A DNA stretch of 64,000 bases, from NCBI RefSeq assembly GCF_030413595.1, contig NZ_CP129238.1, forward strand, positions 3,658,001 to 3,722,000, given 5' to 3'. This document shows, piece after piece, positions 7,969 to 16,482 of the stretch. The notes below the pieces were generated by a model. The model worked only from the letters and a program-made list of their open reading frames with translations, ran no database searches and was not told the DNA's origin. A program made the translations under genes and the position numbers. How positions within the stretch are numbered: position 1 is the first letter of the stretch; each line of letters opens with the position of its first letter. The stretch is from Planococcus liqunii. Its GTDB lineage: Bacteria > Bacillota > Bacilli > Bacillales_A > Planococcaceae.

Positions 7969-9570
7969 TTAAGAGGGATTACCGGAGGAAGAAACAGTTA
8001 TCCGGTTTCTTCCTTCATCTTTTGACTGATAGAGCGCTGTATCCGCCAAACGGAATAGCTCTTCCAATGACTCCGTCTGGGTTGGAAACTCTGAGATTCC
8101 GATCGAAACTGTAACGATCCGGCCGGGAACCAATAAAGTCTGTTCCACTTCTTTGCGTATTTTTTCCGCTACTTGGTAGGCAGCTAAGCGATCGGCATCC
8201 GGCAGAAGAAGAATAAATTCTTCTCCGCCATACCGAAAACAATAATCCGTGTTCCGGATCAGTGTTTGAAGCGTTTCAGCCAAGCCTTTTAATGCCTGGT
8301 CCCCCATTTGATGGCCAAATGTGTCATTAATCGATTTGAAATGGTCGATGTCCAGTATGAGCAATGAAAAATGCCGATTTTGGCTTGACCAGCCCTCCAG
8401 CACTTCTTCCAGTTTCCGGCGGTTCGGCAAGCCGGTTAGAGCGTCCGTCAGGGCTGAATGCGTGAGTTCCTGGTTGTTTCTTTCGAGTATTTCAAAAGCG
8501 ATTGCCACACTCTTCGTTAAGATATCGGCTTCGCGGTTCCAATGAGGCTTCATCAGATTGTCCTTGAGGGGCTGCGATACTGCCTTTCCTTCCGCTAACC
8601 CATTCACCAGATTTCCCAGGTGCGTAAAAGGAGCGGCCAATCTGCGGGCGATAAAAATGGAAAGCAGGAGCAGCAGCAAAGAAGGCAGCAATAGATTCTT
8701 CAGCACCTGCAGAAATTGATCGATCAACAGGTCTTCAGCAAATGAATAAGGCGTCTGCTGCACAATCCCCCATCCCGCTTCGGATACATGGCTATAAGCG
8801 GCAAGCATTGGGATTCCTTCAGTATTGGTGATCAATTCCTTGCCGTCTTTTCCTTGCGTCAATTGACGAACCACCGGATTTCCAATGACGTTTTCTCCGA
8901 TTTTTTCACTCTTCGGATGAAACAGCAGCGTACCGGCTGGGCCGACCACATAGTAATAGGAACCGTTTTGCTCTACCGCATCATTGCCAAGCAAATGATT
9001 TAGGACGTTTTGCTCCTGAAGAAAGATGGTTCCGCCAATCATCCCTCGATACACGCCGTCTTTGGAGTAGATCGGCTGGCTCATCAAAATGATTAAGCGG
9101 TTTGATAAGCCCATATAAGGGACAGTCAGCTCAGGCTGTTCCGCATCCAGCGCGTCTCTTGCTGGCCCCGCCGCTATTTTTTCTCCTTTTAACCCGATGC
9201 TGTTGGGGCTGATGGCCCGGATCACGCCTGTTTCGTCTATCCAGGAAAGGGAATTGAAATAGCCGCTGCTTGTTTGCAGGAGATCCAACTGTTCATGGAT
9301 TTCCTGATCGCTCATTCCTTCATTTTCCTCCAGAAAATCCACAGTAGTCTCCAGACTTTTTCTCATCGAGATGAACAACGAATCGACCGAATGGCTCATC
9401 TTCTCGGCTTTGGAGTAATTTAAGGACAAATAAGTCGTCGCCAAAGAATTCTTACTGGAATAGTAAGAAGAGACCGTAAGAATCAGCAGTGTAAGAATAA
9501 CTGAGGCAGAGACAAGAGAAGTCAGCAAGGTGGCCAAGTTCACTTTCCGTCCATTGAATAGTGGCTTCAT
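7969..9570 (-). CDS. Cache-GGDEF diguanylate cyclase
   Basis: A 533-residue membrane sensor that should make cyclic di-GMP from two GTP. Order: an N-terminal membrane helix (about 12-36), an extracellular double-Cache-like domain (about 40-270), a second helix (LLLPSLLLLLLSIFIARRL), a HAMP-like linker and a C-terminal GGDEF domain. The active-site motif is GGEEF, and the inhibitory I-site RNTD stands exactly five residues before it, so the enzyme is probably active and product-inhibited. LTDALTGLPNRRKL and LILDIDHFKSINDTFGH are intact. The start at 9570 has AAAGGA upstream; an in-frame ATG at 9618 is less likely. Single gene with its own terminator. Confidence 0.92.
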   Translation of the reverse strand: MKPLFNGRKVNLATLLTSLVSASVILTLLILTVSSYYSSKNSLATTYLSLNYSKAEKMSHSVDSLFISMRKSLETTVDFLEENEGMSDQEIHEQLDLLQTSSGYFNSLSWIDETGVIRAISPNSIGLKGEKIAAGPARDALDAEQPELTVPYMGLSNRLIILMSQPIYSKDGVYRGMIGGTIFLQEQNVLNHLLGNDAVEQNGSYYYVVGPAGTLLFHPKSEKIGENVIGNPVVRQLTQGKDGKELITNTEGIPMLAAYSHVSEAGWGIVQQTPYSFAEDLLIDQFLQVLKNLLLPSLLLLLLSIFIARRLAAPFTHLGNLVNGLAEGKAVSQPLKDNLMKPHWNREADILTKSVAIAFEILERNNQELTHSALTDALTGLPNRRKLEEVLEGWSSQNRHFSLLILDIDHFKSINDTFGHQMGDQALKGLAETLQTLIRNTDYCFRYGGEEFILLLPDADRLAAYQVAEKIRKEVEQTLLVPGRIVTVSIGISEFPTQTESLEELFRLADTALYQSKDEGRNRITVSSSGNPS

Positions 9571-9746
9571 ACAAAATTTCCTTTCAAAACACTTTTGAGA
9601 AAAATCAACTTCTTCCATTATATAGATATCTTCCTTTATTTATCTAGTTAAAAGAAAAATACCCGCTAATTAAAAATAGAGCCTGGAATCCAGCTCCAAG
9701 CTCGTGTATCTTGCTTTCAGTTGGTTAAACGATTTCACCCCTTATC

Positions 9747-9938
9747 TTAAAACATTCCTCCACCTTGATTGTTGTGCCGACCAACTTCTCGCTGAGCCTC
9801 CGCTTCCGCTAAATTCTGGTTCAAAGTCTTTTCCTTCTTATTAAAGCTGTATTTCCCCCGCGTCAAAAAATCTACTAGATAAGCGCCTGCAAACACTGCA
9901 GCCAATGAGCCCCAAAAAATCCACATCATCCAATGCAT
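9747..9938 (-). CDS. small single-helix membrane protein
   Basis: A 63-residue protein with one N-terminal hydrophobic segment (WMMWIFWGSLAAVFAGAYLVDFL) followed by a polar, partly coiled tail ending NNQGGGMF. AAGGGGGAGAAGGAT precedes the ATG. No family recognised. Confidence 0.65.
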   Translation of the reverse strand: MHWMMWIFWGSLAAVFAGAYLVDFLTRGKYSFNKKEKTLNQNLAEAEAQREVGRHNNQGGGMF

Positions 9939-10095
9939 ATCCTTCTCCCCCTTCCGTTTTATCGTCGCTTCGATCGCCTTTCTTATAATACGGTTTCAGT
10001 TGGGATAAGTTTCAATAATCAGATTTTAAGACGTGGCGACCTGTTATAAAAATACGTGAAGGCCGTTTAAGCAGTTTTGCTCTTTCCCTTAAAAG

Positions 10096-10470
10096 CTAGC
10101 CTTTCATATCGAAGGAGTCGATTGCGCGGATCTCAATTTCCCAACCCAGCTGCTCTGCTAAACTGACCTGCACAGTCGGATGTAGAGAAGCCACTCGGAT
10201 TGCTTCTTCAAAATTTGCGGCTTCCAGTATGAATGCACTTCCAATAATTTTATCTGGCTGGATTAAATGGTCCTCATCGACTTGTATCTCCCCGTCCACC
10301 CGCTGCAATCTCTTTACTTCTTGTCCAATACCGGCATCTACCAGTACATGGCCGCTTTTGTATAATTCCTGGAGATGAGGCTGGCATTCCCGCATGACGT
10401 TATCAACTTCTTCTTTTGGCAATGCGTCCATCTTCTCCTTATTCAGGTAGCCCAAGCACAAGTATTTCAT
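10096..10470 (-). CDS. YCII-related protein (YciI family)
   Basis: A 124-residue ferredoxin-fold protein of the YCII-related family, often seen with regulators and small oxidoreductases. Visible features are the MKYLCLGYL first strand, a central SGHVLVDAGIG turn and the C-terminal AFILEAANFEEAIRVASLHP segment, with the Asp/His pattern of the family. ACAGGAGGTTTTTAG lies before the ATG. It sits 73 nt downstream of the DinB gene on the same strand and may be cotranscribed. The reaction is unknown. Confidence 0.85.
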   Translation of the reverse strand: MKYLCLGYLNKEKMDALPKEEVDNVMRECQPHLQELYKSGHVLVDAGIGQEVKRLQRVDGEIQVDEDHLIQPDKIIGSAFILEAANFEEAIRVASLHPTVQVSLAEQLGWEIEIRAIDSFDMKG

Positions 10471-10543
10471 CTAAAAACCTCCTGTTGAGATACTTTCTCC
10501 TCCGGCAGTTTTAAGGATTTAGCGAATAGACCAAACTGAAAAA

Positions 10544-11050
10544 CTATGTTTCCATTTTCAGGTACCTTTCCAGCTCTTCTTTCTGCCGCAGGTGATGGCG
10601 GGAATGCATGTGAACCAGCTCAAGCCACTCCTCCGCATTCAGCCAGCCGAACCCGCCATGCTTAACTTTATAATCCAGGTTAATTGTAGAAGCTTTCAAT
10701 TCCCAGTGGTCCAGCCTATCAATCACCTCTTCCATTCTTGTCTCCAGATCCTCCTTACTGTCTGAATTGTTGGGAGGGGCATTCATTTCATCTGGAAGCC
10801 TGATTTTGATGGGCGGAAATCCACCGTCTTTGAATAACTGCTCACCCGCTGGAGTTTTTCCCAGAGGCTGCCCTTCAGTTGATGCAGCACAAATTTGCAC
10901 ATTATCCAGATACTCATGCGCCACTAGAATAATGTGGTCACACATTTGCCCAATGGACCACACCCCTTCTCGCGGAATATGGCGCAGCTGTTCCGGAGAG
11001 TATTTGCGAAGCCCGTTCTTGAAAATGAAAAGCACTTCTTTTCCGTTCAT
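10544..11050 (-). CDS. DinB-family four-helix protein
   Basis: A 168-residue DinB/YfiT-like protein. The metal-binding histidines expected for the family are visible: His near residue 39 in MCDHIILVAHEYLDN, and HMHSRHHLRQ near 147-156. These bundles bind a divalent metal and include thiol-dependent transferases; this one has no assigned substrate. AGGAGGGCGAAG precedes the ATG. It leads the YCII gene downstream. Confidence 0.85.
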   Translation of the reverse strand: MNGKEVLFIFKNGLRKYSPEQLRHIPREGVWSIGQMCDHIILVAHEYLDNVQICAASTEGQPLGKTPAGEQLFKDGGFPPIKIRLPDEMNAPPNNSDSKEDLETRMEEVIDRLDHWELKASTINLDYKVKHGGFGWLNAEEWLELVHMHSRHHLRQKEELERYLKMET

Positions 11051-11263
11051 CTTCGCCCTCCTAATATCCGTTTTAAAAATTTAAATATTCCGACTATTAC
11101 CTTTTTTGATTGTATCACAGTTAATTAGGAGACTTCATTAAATCTTATTTCATTATCTTGATCTATGCGTAGCCGTACAGGTGTATGGACTAAAGCGGAA
11201 TTACTGCTGGTTTCAATAATTTAATGATAGATAAACTAAGTTCAAATTTAATGATTTAACCAA

Positions 11264-11288
11264 AACAAAAAAAGACCGGTTAAGGTCT
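11264..11288 (-). terminator. terminator of the MBL hydrolase gene
   Basis: On the minus strand AGACC, a short AT/CC loop and GGTCT form a hairpin followed by TTTTTTTG, 24 nt after the stop codon of the metallo-beta-lactamase gene. Confidence 0.65.
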
Positions 11289-11311
11289 ATAGGGATAAAG
11301 CGATTTAAAGC

Positions 11312-12073
11312 TTAGAATGAATAGGAATCGCCATCGTTTGGAATAACCACATTTGAAGCCATGCCTTTTTCTTCCGCAAATTTCTTCAAATCTGCTCTTG
11401 AGAGGTTCCAGTGATTGACCGCTTCCATATGAACAGCGATGATTGTCGCTTTAGGGGCCGCTTTATGAACTTTGTAGACATCTTCTTCGTTCATGACAAG
11501 TGAGCCCCCCTGAAGGAATTGATTGTCTCCTGCATTTACGACGATGATTTCGGGGTTGTGGGCATCGACCGTTTTTTGCACTTCTTCATACCACACAGTG
11601 TCTCCGGCTACATAAAGCGTTTTTTCATCTTCATGCTTGAAGACAACGCCACATACATGGCCGGCCATTTTCAGGATTTCGCCTCTGCCGTGCTCGCCTT
11701 TTGTCTTGATCAATTGGATACCTTCAAATACCGTATCTTCCTGCAGAACTTCGATGTTCGTGAAGCCAGCACCTTCAATCTCCGTTTTGTCCTCTTCATT
11801 TTGCGTGAACAATTTGATGTCTTTTGGCAACGCGTCTTTTGCTGCGTCGTCCCAATGGTCCAAGTGGGTATGCGTAACAATCACGGCATCCACGCCGGCA
11901 ATGACTTCATCAATTGAAACAGGCAGGCCCACGAGCGGATTGTTCTGGTCTTGTCTTGCTGAATTCGGAAAAGGCGGAAGCGTTCCTTTCTCTGATAAAA
12001 ATGGATCAACTAAAAACTTTTTCCCTGCAAAATCTACAACCAAGGTTGCGTTGCGAATGTGGCGGATGTTCAT
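11312..12073 (-). CDS. MBL-fold metal-dependent hydrolase
   Basis: A 253-residue metallo-beta-lactamase-fold protein with THTHLDHWDD at residues 67-76, the dinuclear zinc motif HxHxDH, and further ligands expected in GEHGRG and YVAGDTVWY. It resembles UlaG-like lactonases and YtkL/YqjP-type hydrolases; the substrate is unknown. Start at 12073 (AAAAGGAGTTGGAATT upstream) rather than the in-frame codon at 12106. Divergent from the Lrp-type regulator with a 100-nt shared promoter region, so that regulator may control it. Confidence 0.85.
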   Translation of the reverse strand: MNIRHIRNATLVVDFAGKKFLVDPFLSEKGTLPPFPNSARQDQNNPLVGLPVSIDEVIAGVDAVIVTHTHLDHWDDAAKDALPKDIKLFTQNEEDKTEIEGAGFTNIEVLQEDTVFEGIQLIKTKGEHGRGEILKMAGHVCGVVFKHEDEKTLYVAGDTVWYEEVQKTVDAHNPEIIVVNAGDNQFLQGGSLVMNEEDVYKVHKAAPKATIIAVHMEAVNHWNLSRADLKKFAEEKGMASNVVIPNDGDSYSF

Positions 12074-12172
12074 AATTCCAACTCCTTTTGTTTGATGTCC
12101 ACCCATTGTATACTAGTGCCAATTCAAATTTATATAGATTAAATAAAGTCTTTTGCCGCTTTGGCTTTATAA

Positions 12173-12601
12173 ATGAAAGGAATTGAAAAAATCTTGGATC
12201 AGACAGATTTGCGAATTTTGGATGAACTTTCCAAGAACAGCCGAATCACCATGAAAGAGTTGAGTGAAAGGGTCCATTTAAGCAGCCCCGCCACTTCGGC
12301 CCGGGTGGAAAAATTGGAAACCGCGGGCATCATTGAAGGATACACCATCAAAGTGAACCAGCTGAAGATGGGCTACTTTGTCCATGCAATGATTAGCGTC
12401 ATCATGAAAAGCAGCCATCACGAACCTTATCTTTCCTATATAAAAGCACAAGCTCCTTTTGTTATTCAGAACTATAAAATCAGCGGCGACAGTTGTTACC
12501 TCCTGGAATGCAAATTCCCCTCCAATGCAGTACTGGATGAATTTTTGGTTGGATTGAGCGAGCATGTGAATTACAAGTTATCGATCATCATCAGTAAATA
12601 A
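12173..12601 (+). CDS. Lrp/AsnC-family transcriptional regulator
   Basis: A 142-residue protein with an N-terminal helix-turn-helix (LDELSKNSRITMKELSERVH, then SSPATSARVEKLETAGII) and a C-terminal ligand-binding ferredoxin-like domain (Asp/Lrp effector, RAM). Such regulators respond to amino acids. It is divergent from the MBL hydrolase gene, its likely target. The ATG at 12173 lacks an obvious ribosome site; AAAGGA inside the first codons could instead serve a TTG at 12194, which would shorten the protein by seven residues. Confidence 0.85.
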   Translation: MKGIEKILDQTDLRILDELSKNSRITMKELSERVHLSSPATSARVEKLETAGIIEGYTIKVNQLKMGYFVHAMISVIMKSSHHEPYLSYIKAQAPFVIQNYKISGDSCYLLECKFPSNAVLDEFLVGLSEHVNYKLSIIISK

Positions 12602-12612
12602 ATCTCAATCGG

Positions 12613-12669
12613 AAAGACCTCCGTGTAATGACGCTTTTTAAAAGCAATTCTTACATGGGGGTCTTTTAG
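12613..12669 (+). terminator. hairpin after the Lrp-type gene
   Basis: AAGACCTCCGTGTAA (12614-12628) pairs with TTACATGGGGGTCTT (12651-12665), with two G-U pairs, and is followed by TTTAG. The stem is long and the U-run short; probable terminator. Confidence 0.6.
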
Positions 12670-12700
12670 CTGTGGGCTAACGAAATTAAGGATGATTGAC

Positions 12701-12716
12701 CGTTCGTAAAAGTACA
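12701..12716 (+). repeat. copy of dispersed motif CGTTCGTAAAAGTACA
   Basis: CGTTCGTAAAAGTACA, the leftmost of a family of intergenic motifs recurring up to 34.5 kb. Here it lies between the convergent Lrp-type gene and citM, without a clear hairpin next to it. Confidence 0.7.
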
Positions 12717-12876
12717 TTTACACAGACAATAAAAAAAGAAAAAGGCCTGTGCCGTCAGTGAAAGTGAATTAAACGAAGCCCTCATGCATGAAGTGTTGCA
12801 CTTAGTTTGACAAACTGTCTCATACAAAAATATTCCTGCCAACCAGACAACTATAGTATACCGGAGCTTAAAAACA

Positions 12877-12930
12877 GAAAAAAATCGAAATGGAGTCACT
12901 TTTTGAAGTGTCTACCATTTCGATTTCTGT
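12877..12930 (-). terminator. terminator downstream of citM
   Basis: TCGAAATGG (12885-12893) pairs with CCATTTCGA (12915-12923), with an inner CACTT/AAGTG pair. On the minus strand it is followed by TTTTTTTCTG. It lies about 90 nt past the citM stop. Confidence 0.75.
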
Positions 12931-13018
12931 TCATCGACCGGCCGATGCATGTTTTCAATGCGCAGAAGCTGATGAGTGTCTTGATATTTTCTACAGAGAC
13001 ATTCTCTAGTATTGGAGC

Positions 13019-14326
13019 TTATAAAGTAATGACGCCGATAGCAATGGAAAAGAAAATCATTACAAAGCATGACCCCAACGCCCATTTAAAAATGAATTTT
13101 TGATGGTCTCCGAACTCCACCCCTGCCATACCGACAAGCAAGTAAGCAGAAGCCATCAAGGGGCTCATCGCATGAATCGGCTGGCCCAATAAGGACGCAC
13201 GTGCAATTTCAACCGGATCCACGCCATAAGCTGCTGCCGTTTCAGCTAAAATTGGCAGTACGCCGAAATAATAAGGATCATTTGCCATAAAGTAGGTGAA
13301 TGGGATGCTGGTGACAGCTGTAATAACAGCAAAATACGAGCCTAGCGATTCCGGAATCACTGCTACTAAACTGTTAGCCATCGCATCGACCATTTCTGTT
13401 CCGGATAAAATCCCTGTAAAAATACCAGAAGCAAAAACCAATCCCACAACTGCAAGGACATTTCCTGCATGGCTGGAAATTCTTTTCTTCTGATCATCCA
13501 GGTTTGGGTAGTTGATCATCAGTGCGATGACAAAAGCAATCATGAACAGTGTAGCCAATGGCAAGACCGAAGCAACCAAACATACTATCAAGGCAATGGT
13601 TAAAATAAGATTTATCCATATCAACTTTGGCCGTTTCGTGTCATTCGGAATAGCCGTTTCGCTTATTTCACTTAACGCAAGCGTCTCTTTCACAGAATAC
13701 TGAATCTCAGCAACGCCCAATCTTTTCCGCTCTTTTCTCCCAAGGACAAATGCCGTAAACAAAGTCCATAAAATCCCGGCTGCCATTACAGGGATGAGCG
13801 GCGTAAATACATCCGCCATATCCAGCTGCAGTGCCGCTACTGCTCTTGCTGTCGGTCCGCCCCAAGGCATCATGTTCATGACGCCGAATGAAAGCATCGC
13901 GACACAAGTCAATATCAGCGGGTTCATGCCAATCCGCTTATAAAGCGGCAGCATGGCTGATACGGTGATCATATAAGTAGTGGTGCCATCGCCATCAAGT
14001 GCTACAAGCATTGCCAGGATAGCCGTCCCTAAAACAATCTTCAACGGATCTCCCTTAACAATCGCTAAAATTTTTGAAACAAGTGGATCAAACAAGCCTG
14101 CGTCAATCATAATACCGAAGTACAGAATAGCGAACATCAACATAACCCCGGTAGGAGCAACTTGCTTGATCCCTTCCATCATCATGTCGCCAAGCCCTGC
14201 ACCAAAACCTCCAAGCAACGCGAACAACGTCGGTATTGTTACCAGCGCAACCAATGCAGACATCCGTTTTGTGATGATCAAAAACATAAATACAGCGATC
14301 ATTGAATAACCCAAAAGAGCTAACAT
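13019..14326 (-). CDS. citM: CitM-type citrate/metal-complex transporter
   Basis: A 435-residue, roughly 12-helix transporter of the CitMHS family, which imports citrate with a divalent metal ion in symport with protons. Hallmarks seen are MLALLGYSMIAVFMFLIITK at the start, GDGTTTYMITVSAMLP, and MPWGGPTARA in the middle. AAGGGGGATTAAAT precedes the ATG. A perfect cre palindrome lies about 100 nt upstream, and the citS-citT two-component genes and a citrate-type binding lipoprotein lie just beyond on the same strand, as in the B. subtilis citM region. This supports citrate as substrate, induced by CitST and repressed by CcpA. Confidence 0.92.
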   Translation of the reverse strand: MLALLGYSMIAVFMFLIITKRMSALVALVTIPTLFALLGGFGAGLGDMMMEGIKQVAPTGVMLMFAILYFGIMIDAGLFDPLVSKILAIVKGDPLKIVLGTAILAMLVALDGDGTTTYMITVSAMLPLYKRIGMNPLILTCVAMLSFGVMNMMPWGGPTARAVAALQLDMADVFTPLIPVMAAGILWTLFTAFVLGRKERKRLGVAEIQYSVKETLALSEISETAIPNDTKRPKLIWINLILTIALIVCLVASVLPLATLFMIAFVIALMINYPNLDDQKKRISSHAGNVLAVVGLVFASGIFTGILSGTEMVDAMANSLVAVIPESLGSYFAVITAVTSIPFTYFMANDPYYFGVLPILAETAAAYGVDPVEIARASLLGQPIHAMSPLMASAYLLVGMAGVEFGDHQKFIFKWALGSCFVMIFFSIAIGVITL

Positions 14327-14428
14327 ATTTAATCCCCCTTAAAATTTTTCTAAATTGTCAGTCATTAAACTCGTGAAATAATTCGCCAATTAGATATTGT
14401 TTATAAATATAGAGGATGGTTTTCTTTA

Positions 14429-14442
14429 TGTAAACGTTTACA
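14429..14442. promoter_or_regulatory. cre site (CcpA operator) upstream of citM
   Basis: TGTAAACGTTTACA is a perfect palindrome that fits the catabolite-responsive element consensus. It lies 103 nt before the citM start codon, so CcpA would repress citM while preferred sugars are present. The remaining sequence between 14327 and 14793 holds the citS operon terminator and nothing else I can name. Confidence 0.85.
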
Positions 14443-14604
14443 AAATTTTGTCATTTAAATCCTTTGAATTCTTTTCGTACATTAAAACCATTAACAGACT
14501 ATTCGTGTTTTTATCCAATGCCGGTAACAAGATATTAAAGTCCTTTGGATCATACCTGAAAGCTTGAAATTCCAGCTGATTCAGTTAAAAAAATAGCACA
14601 AAAA

Positions 14605-14644
14605 GGCTTAGGTTTAAGGCATTTTTATGCCTTAAGCCTAAGCC
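14605..14644 (-). terminator. strong terminator ending the citS-citT-lipoprotein operon
   Basis: GGCTTAGGTTTAAGGCAT (14605-14622) pairs with ATGCCTTAAGCCTAAGCC (14627-14644); the minus-strand transcript continues TTTTTGTG. It separates the regulatory operon from citM. Confidence 0.85.
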
Positions 14645-14793
14645 CTCGTGATAGGTTGATTTCGATATGGAGATTGGTTGCAGATATGGCCGGGAGTAAG
14701 TTTCTAATCGCCCTAGCTGTAAAAGTGGCAAGAGACGCTGCAAAGCTTTATTTCATTAAAACTATTACTCCTAGAACTTTGTGAGAAGCTGTC

Positions 14794-15753
14794 TTATTTG
14801 CCGCTGGCCTTCATCAATTCTTCATACATCTTACTTTGCTTTTCTAAAAACTCCGTTGTTTCACTGCTATTCATATAAAAATCTTTCCACATATACTGTT
14901 CGGTTGTTTGTTGCCATTGTTCTGATTGGACCATTTGCCCAAACGTCTCATCCCAAAACTGAATTTCATCTTTTGACATATTCGGCGGCCCCATAATGCC
15001 TCGCCAATGTTCAAAAACAACTTCAATTCCTTCTTCCGTCCATGTAGGGATTTCCGGAAGTTCTTTTAATCTTTTATCAGATGAAATCACCAGTATTTTT
15101 ACTTGGTCTAGATCGTAATACTTTTTCGCTTCCGATAAGGTCATCGACGCAACGTCTATCTGCTTTTCCAACAACGCTTCCACTACTTGGGCACTATTTT
15201 CATAGATAAGAAAGTCAAGTTCTTCCGGCTCCGCTCCAGCTTGTTTGCTCGCCAACACGAATGATAGTTGATCGTCATTCCCAAGTCTTGGCGAAATGCC
15301 GATTTTAAAATTCTGCGGCGCATCTTTCAGATTCTCTATTAAGCTATTTGCACTCTTTATGCTTGAATCCTTCGATACAACCACCACTTCCCATTCTGTC
15401 GCCAAAATGGCGAGTGGTGTAAAATCTTTATAGGTCAACTGGCTTTGTCCTAATAAATGATTTGTAATGAGCAAGCTTGAATTGATGGCTAATACTGGCC
15501 CTTTTTGCTGTTGCGTGTATTTCCAGCCTAATTCCCCTCCTGCTCCAGGATGATTAACTACATGAATTTCTCCGTCAATCAAGTTTTCACTCAGTAAACT
15601 GTCTTGTATCATCTGCGCTGTTATGTCCCAGCCTCCACCAATCGAACCAGCCACAAGCGTAACTTCGTCCAGGCTGATATCCGGTTCTTTCTGTGAACAT
15701 CCAGCCAATAATATGGCAATAAGAGCGGAAATAATTATACATTTTCTTCTCAA
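14794..15753 (-). CDS. TctC/Bug-type tricarboxylate-binding lipoprotein
   Basis: A 319-residue extracytoplasmic solute-binding protein of the tripartite tricarboxylate (TctC/Bug) family. It has a lipobox (LLAGC, Cys19), the VAGSIGGGWDITAQMI ligand-loop region, the VVNHPGAGGELGWKY turn and a GISPRLGNDD segment. No TctA/TctB membrane components are nearby; its place behind citS-citT suggests it presents citrate to the CitS sensor, as proposed for YflP of B. subtilis. The start is TTG at 15753 with GAGGGATAAACA upstream. It lies 41 nt after citT. Confidence 0.88.
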   Translation of the reverse strand: MRRKCIIISALIAILLAGCSQKEPDISLDEVTLVAGSIGGGWDITAQMIQDSLLSENLIDGEIHVVNHPGAGGELGWKYTQQQKGPVLAINSSLLITNHLLGQSQLTYKDFTPLAILATEWEVVVVSKDSSIKSANSLIENLKDAPQNFKIGISPRLGNDDQLSFVLASKQAGAEPEELDFLIYENSAQVVEALLEKQIDVASMTLSEAKKYYDLDQVKILVISSDKRLKELPEIPTWTEEGIEVVFEHWRGIMGPPNMSKDEIQFWDETFGQMVQSEQWQQTTEQYMWKDFYMNSSETTEFLEKQSKMYEELMKASGK

Positions 15754-15794
15754 TGTTTATCCCTCATTAATTTGAACAAATAAATTCCAGTTCC

Positions 15795-16469
15795 TTATTC
15801 TAAAAGGTAATACTTTCTCTGAGGCCTTCCGACAATGCCATAATCGTGTTTTGCTACACAGACGTCTATCAACACGAGATACTCCAAATACCTTCTGGCA
15901 GTTGTCCGGGATACTCCCAATTCTTCGCTCATTTCATCGATCGAAACTCCTTTAAGCTTTTCCACTACATCTTTCACTTTGTCCAATGTATGGCGATCAA
16001 CACCTGTAGGAAGATCTTTTTGTATAGCGGCCGATTGATTGATACTTCCAAAGTATCGATCAATCATTGTCTGATCCACTTCTTCTGCAGCGCTGAGCAA
16101 TTTTTTCTTTCTTTTGTAATCCTCAATCGTCTCCACAAATTTTTTCATAGTCACCGGCTTTAATAGGTAGTTAAAAACGCCATATTTGACCGCCTTCTCA
16201 AGCATCGTTCTTTCCGTTGCTGCCGTCACCATAATAATATCAACCAAGGGATGGTTTTCTCTGATTTTCGGCAATAACTCCGTACCCAATTCATCCGGCA
16301 TATAAATGTCGAGCAGCAGCAGATCCACTTCATGCTCACTCAAAAGTTTCAACGTTTCTTTTGCATTTAATGCTTTCCCTACCAATTTCACATCTGTTAC
16401 CTTTTGCAAAAACTGCTCCTGTACTTGAGCAATCCGAAAATCATCCTCTGCTATAACAACCTTAATCAT
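15795..16469 (-). CDS. citT: CitT-type response regulator
   Basis: A 224-residue two-component regulator of the CitB/DcuR family. The receiver domain has the acidic pair ED at 8-9, phospho-acceptor Asp54 in LLLLDIYMPDELG, and Lys near 103 in YLLKPVT. The C-terminal half has a helix-turn-helix (IDEMSEELGVSRTTARRYLEYL). Phosphorylated by CitS, it should activate citM in response to external citrate. It starts 13 nt after citS ends. Confidence 0.9.
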   Translation of the reverse strand: MIKVVIAEDDFRIAQVQEQFLQKVTDVKLVGKALNAKETLKLLSEHEVDLLLLDIYMPDELGTELLPKIRENHPLVDIIMVTAATERTMLEKAVKYGVFNYLLKPVTMKKFVETIEDYKRKKKLLSAAEEVDQTMIDRYFGSINQSAAIQKDLPTGVDRHTLDKVKDVVEKLKGVSIDEMSEELGVSRTTARRYLEYLVLIDVCVAKHDYGIVGRPQRKYYLLE

Positions 16470-16482
16470 TCATTTTCACCCC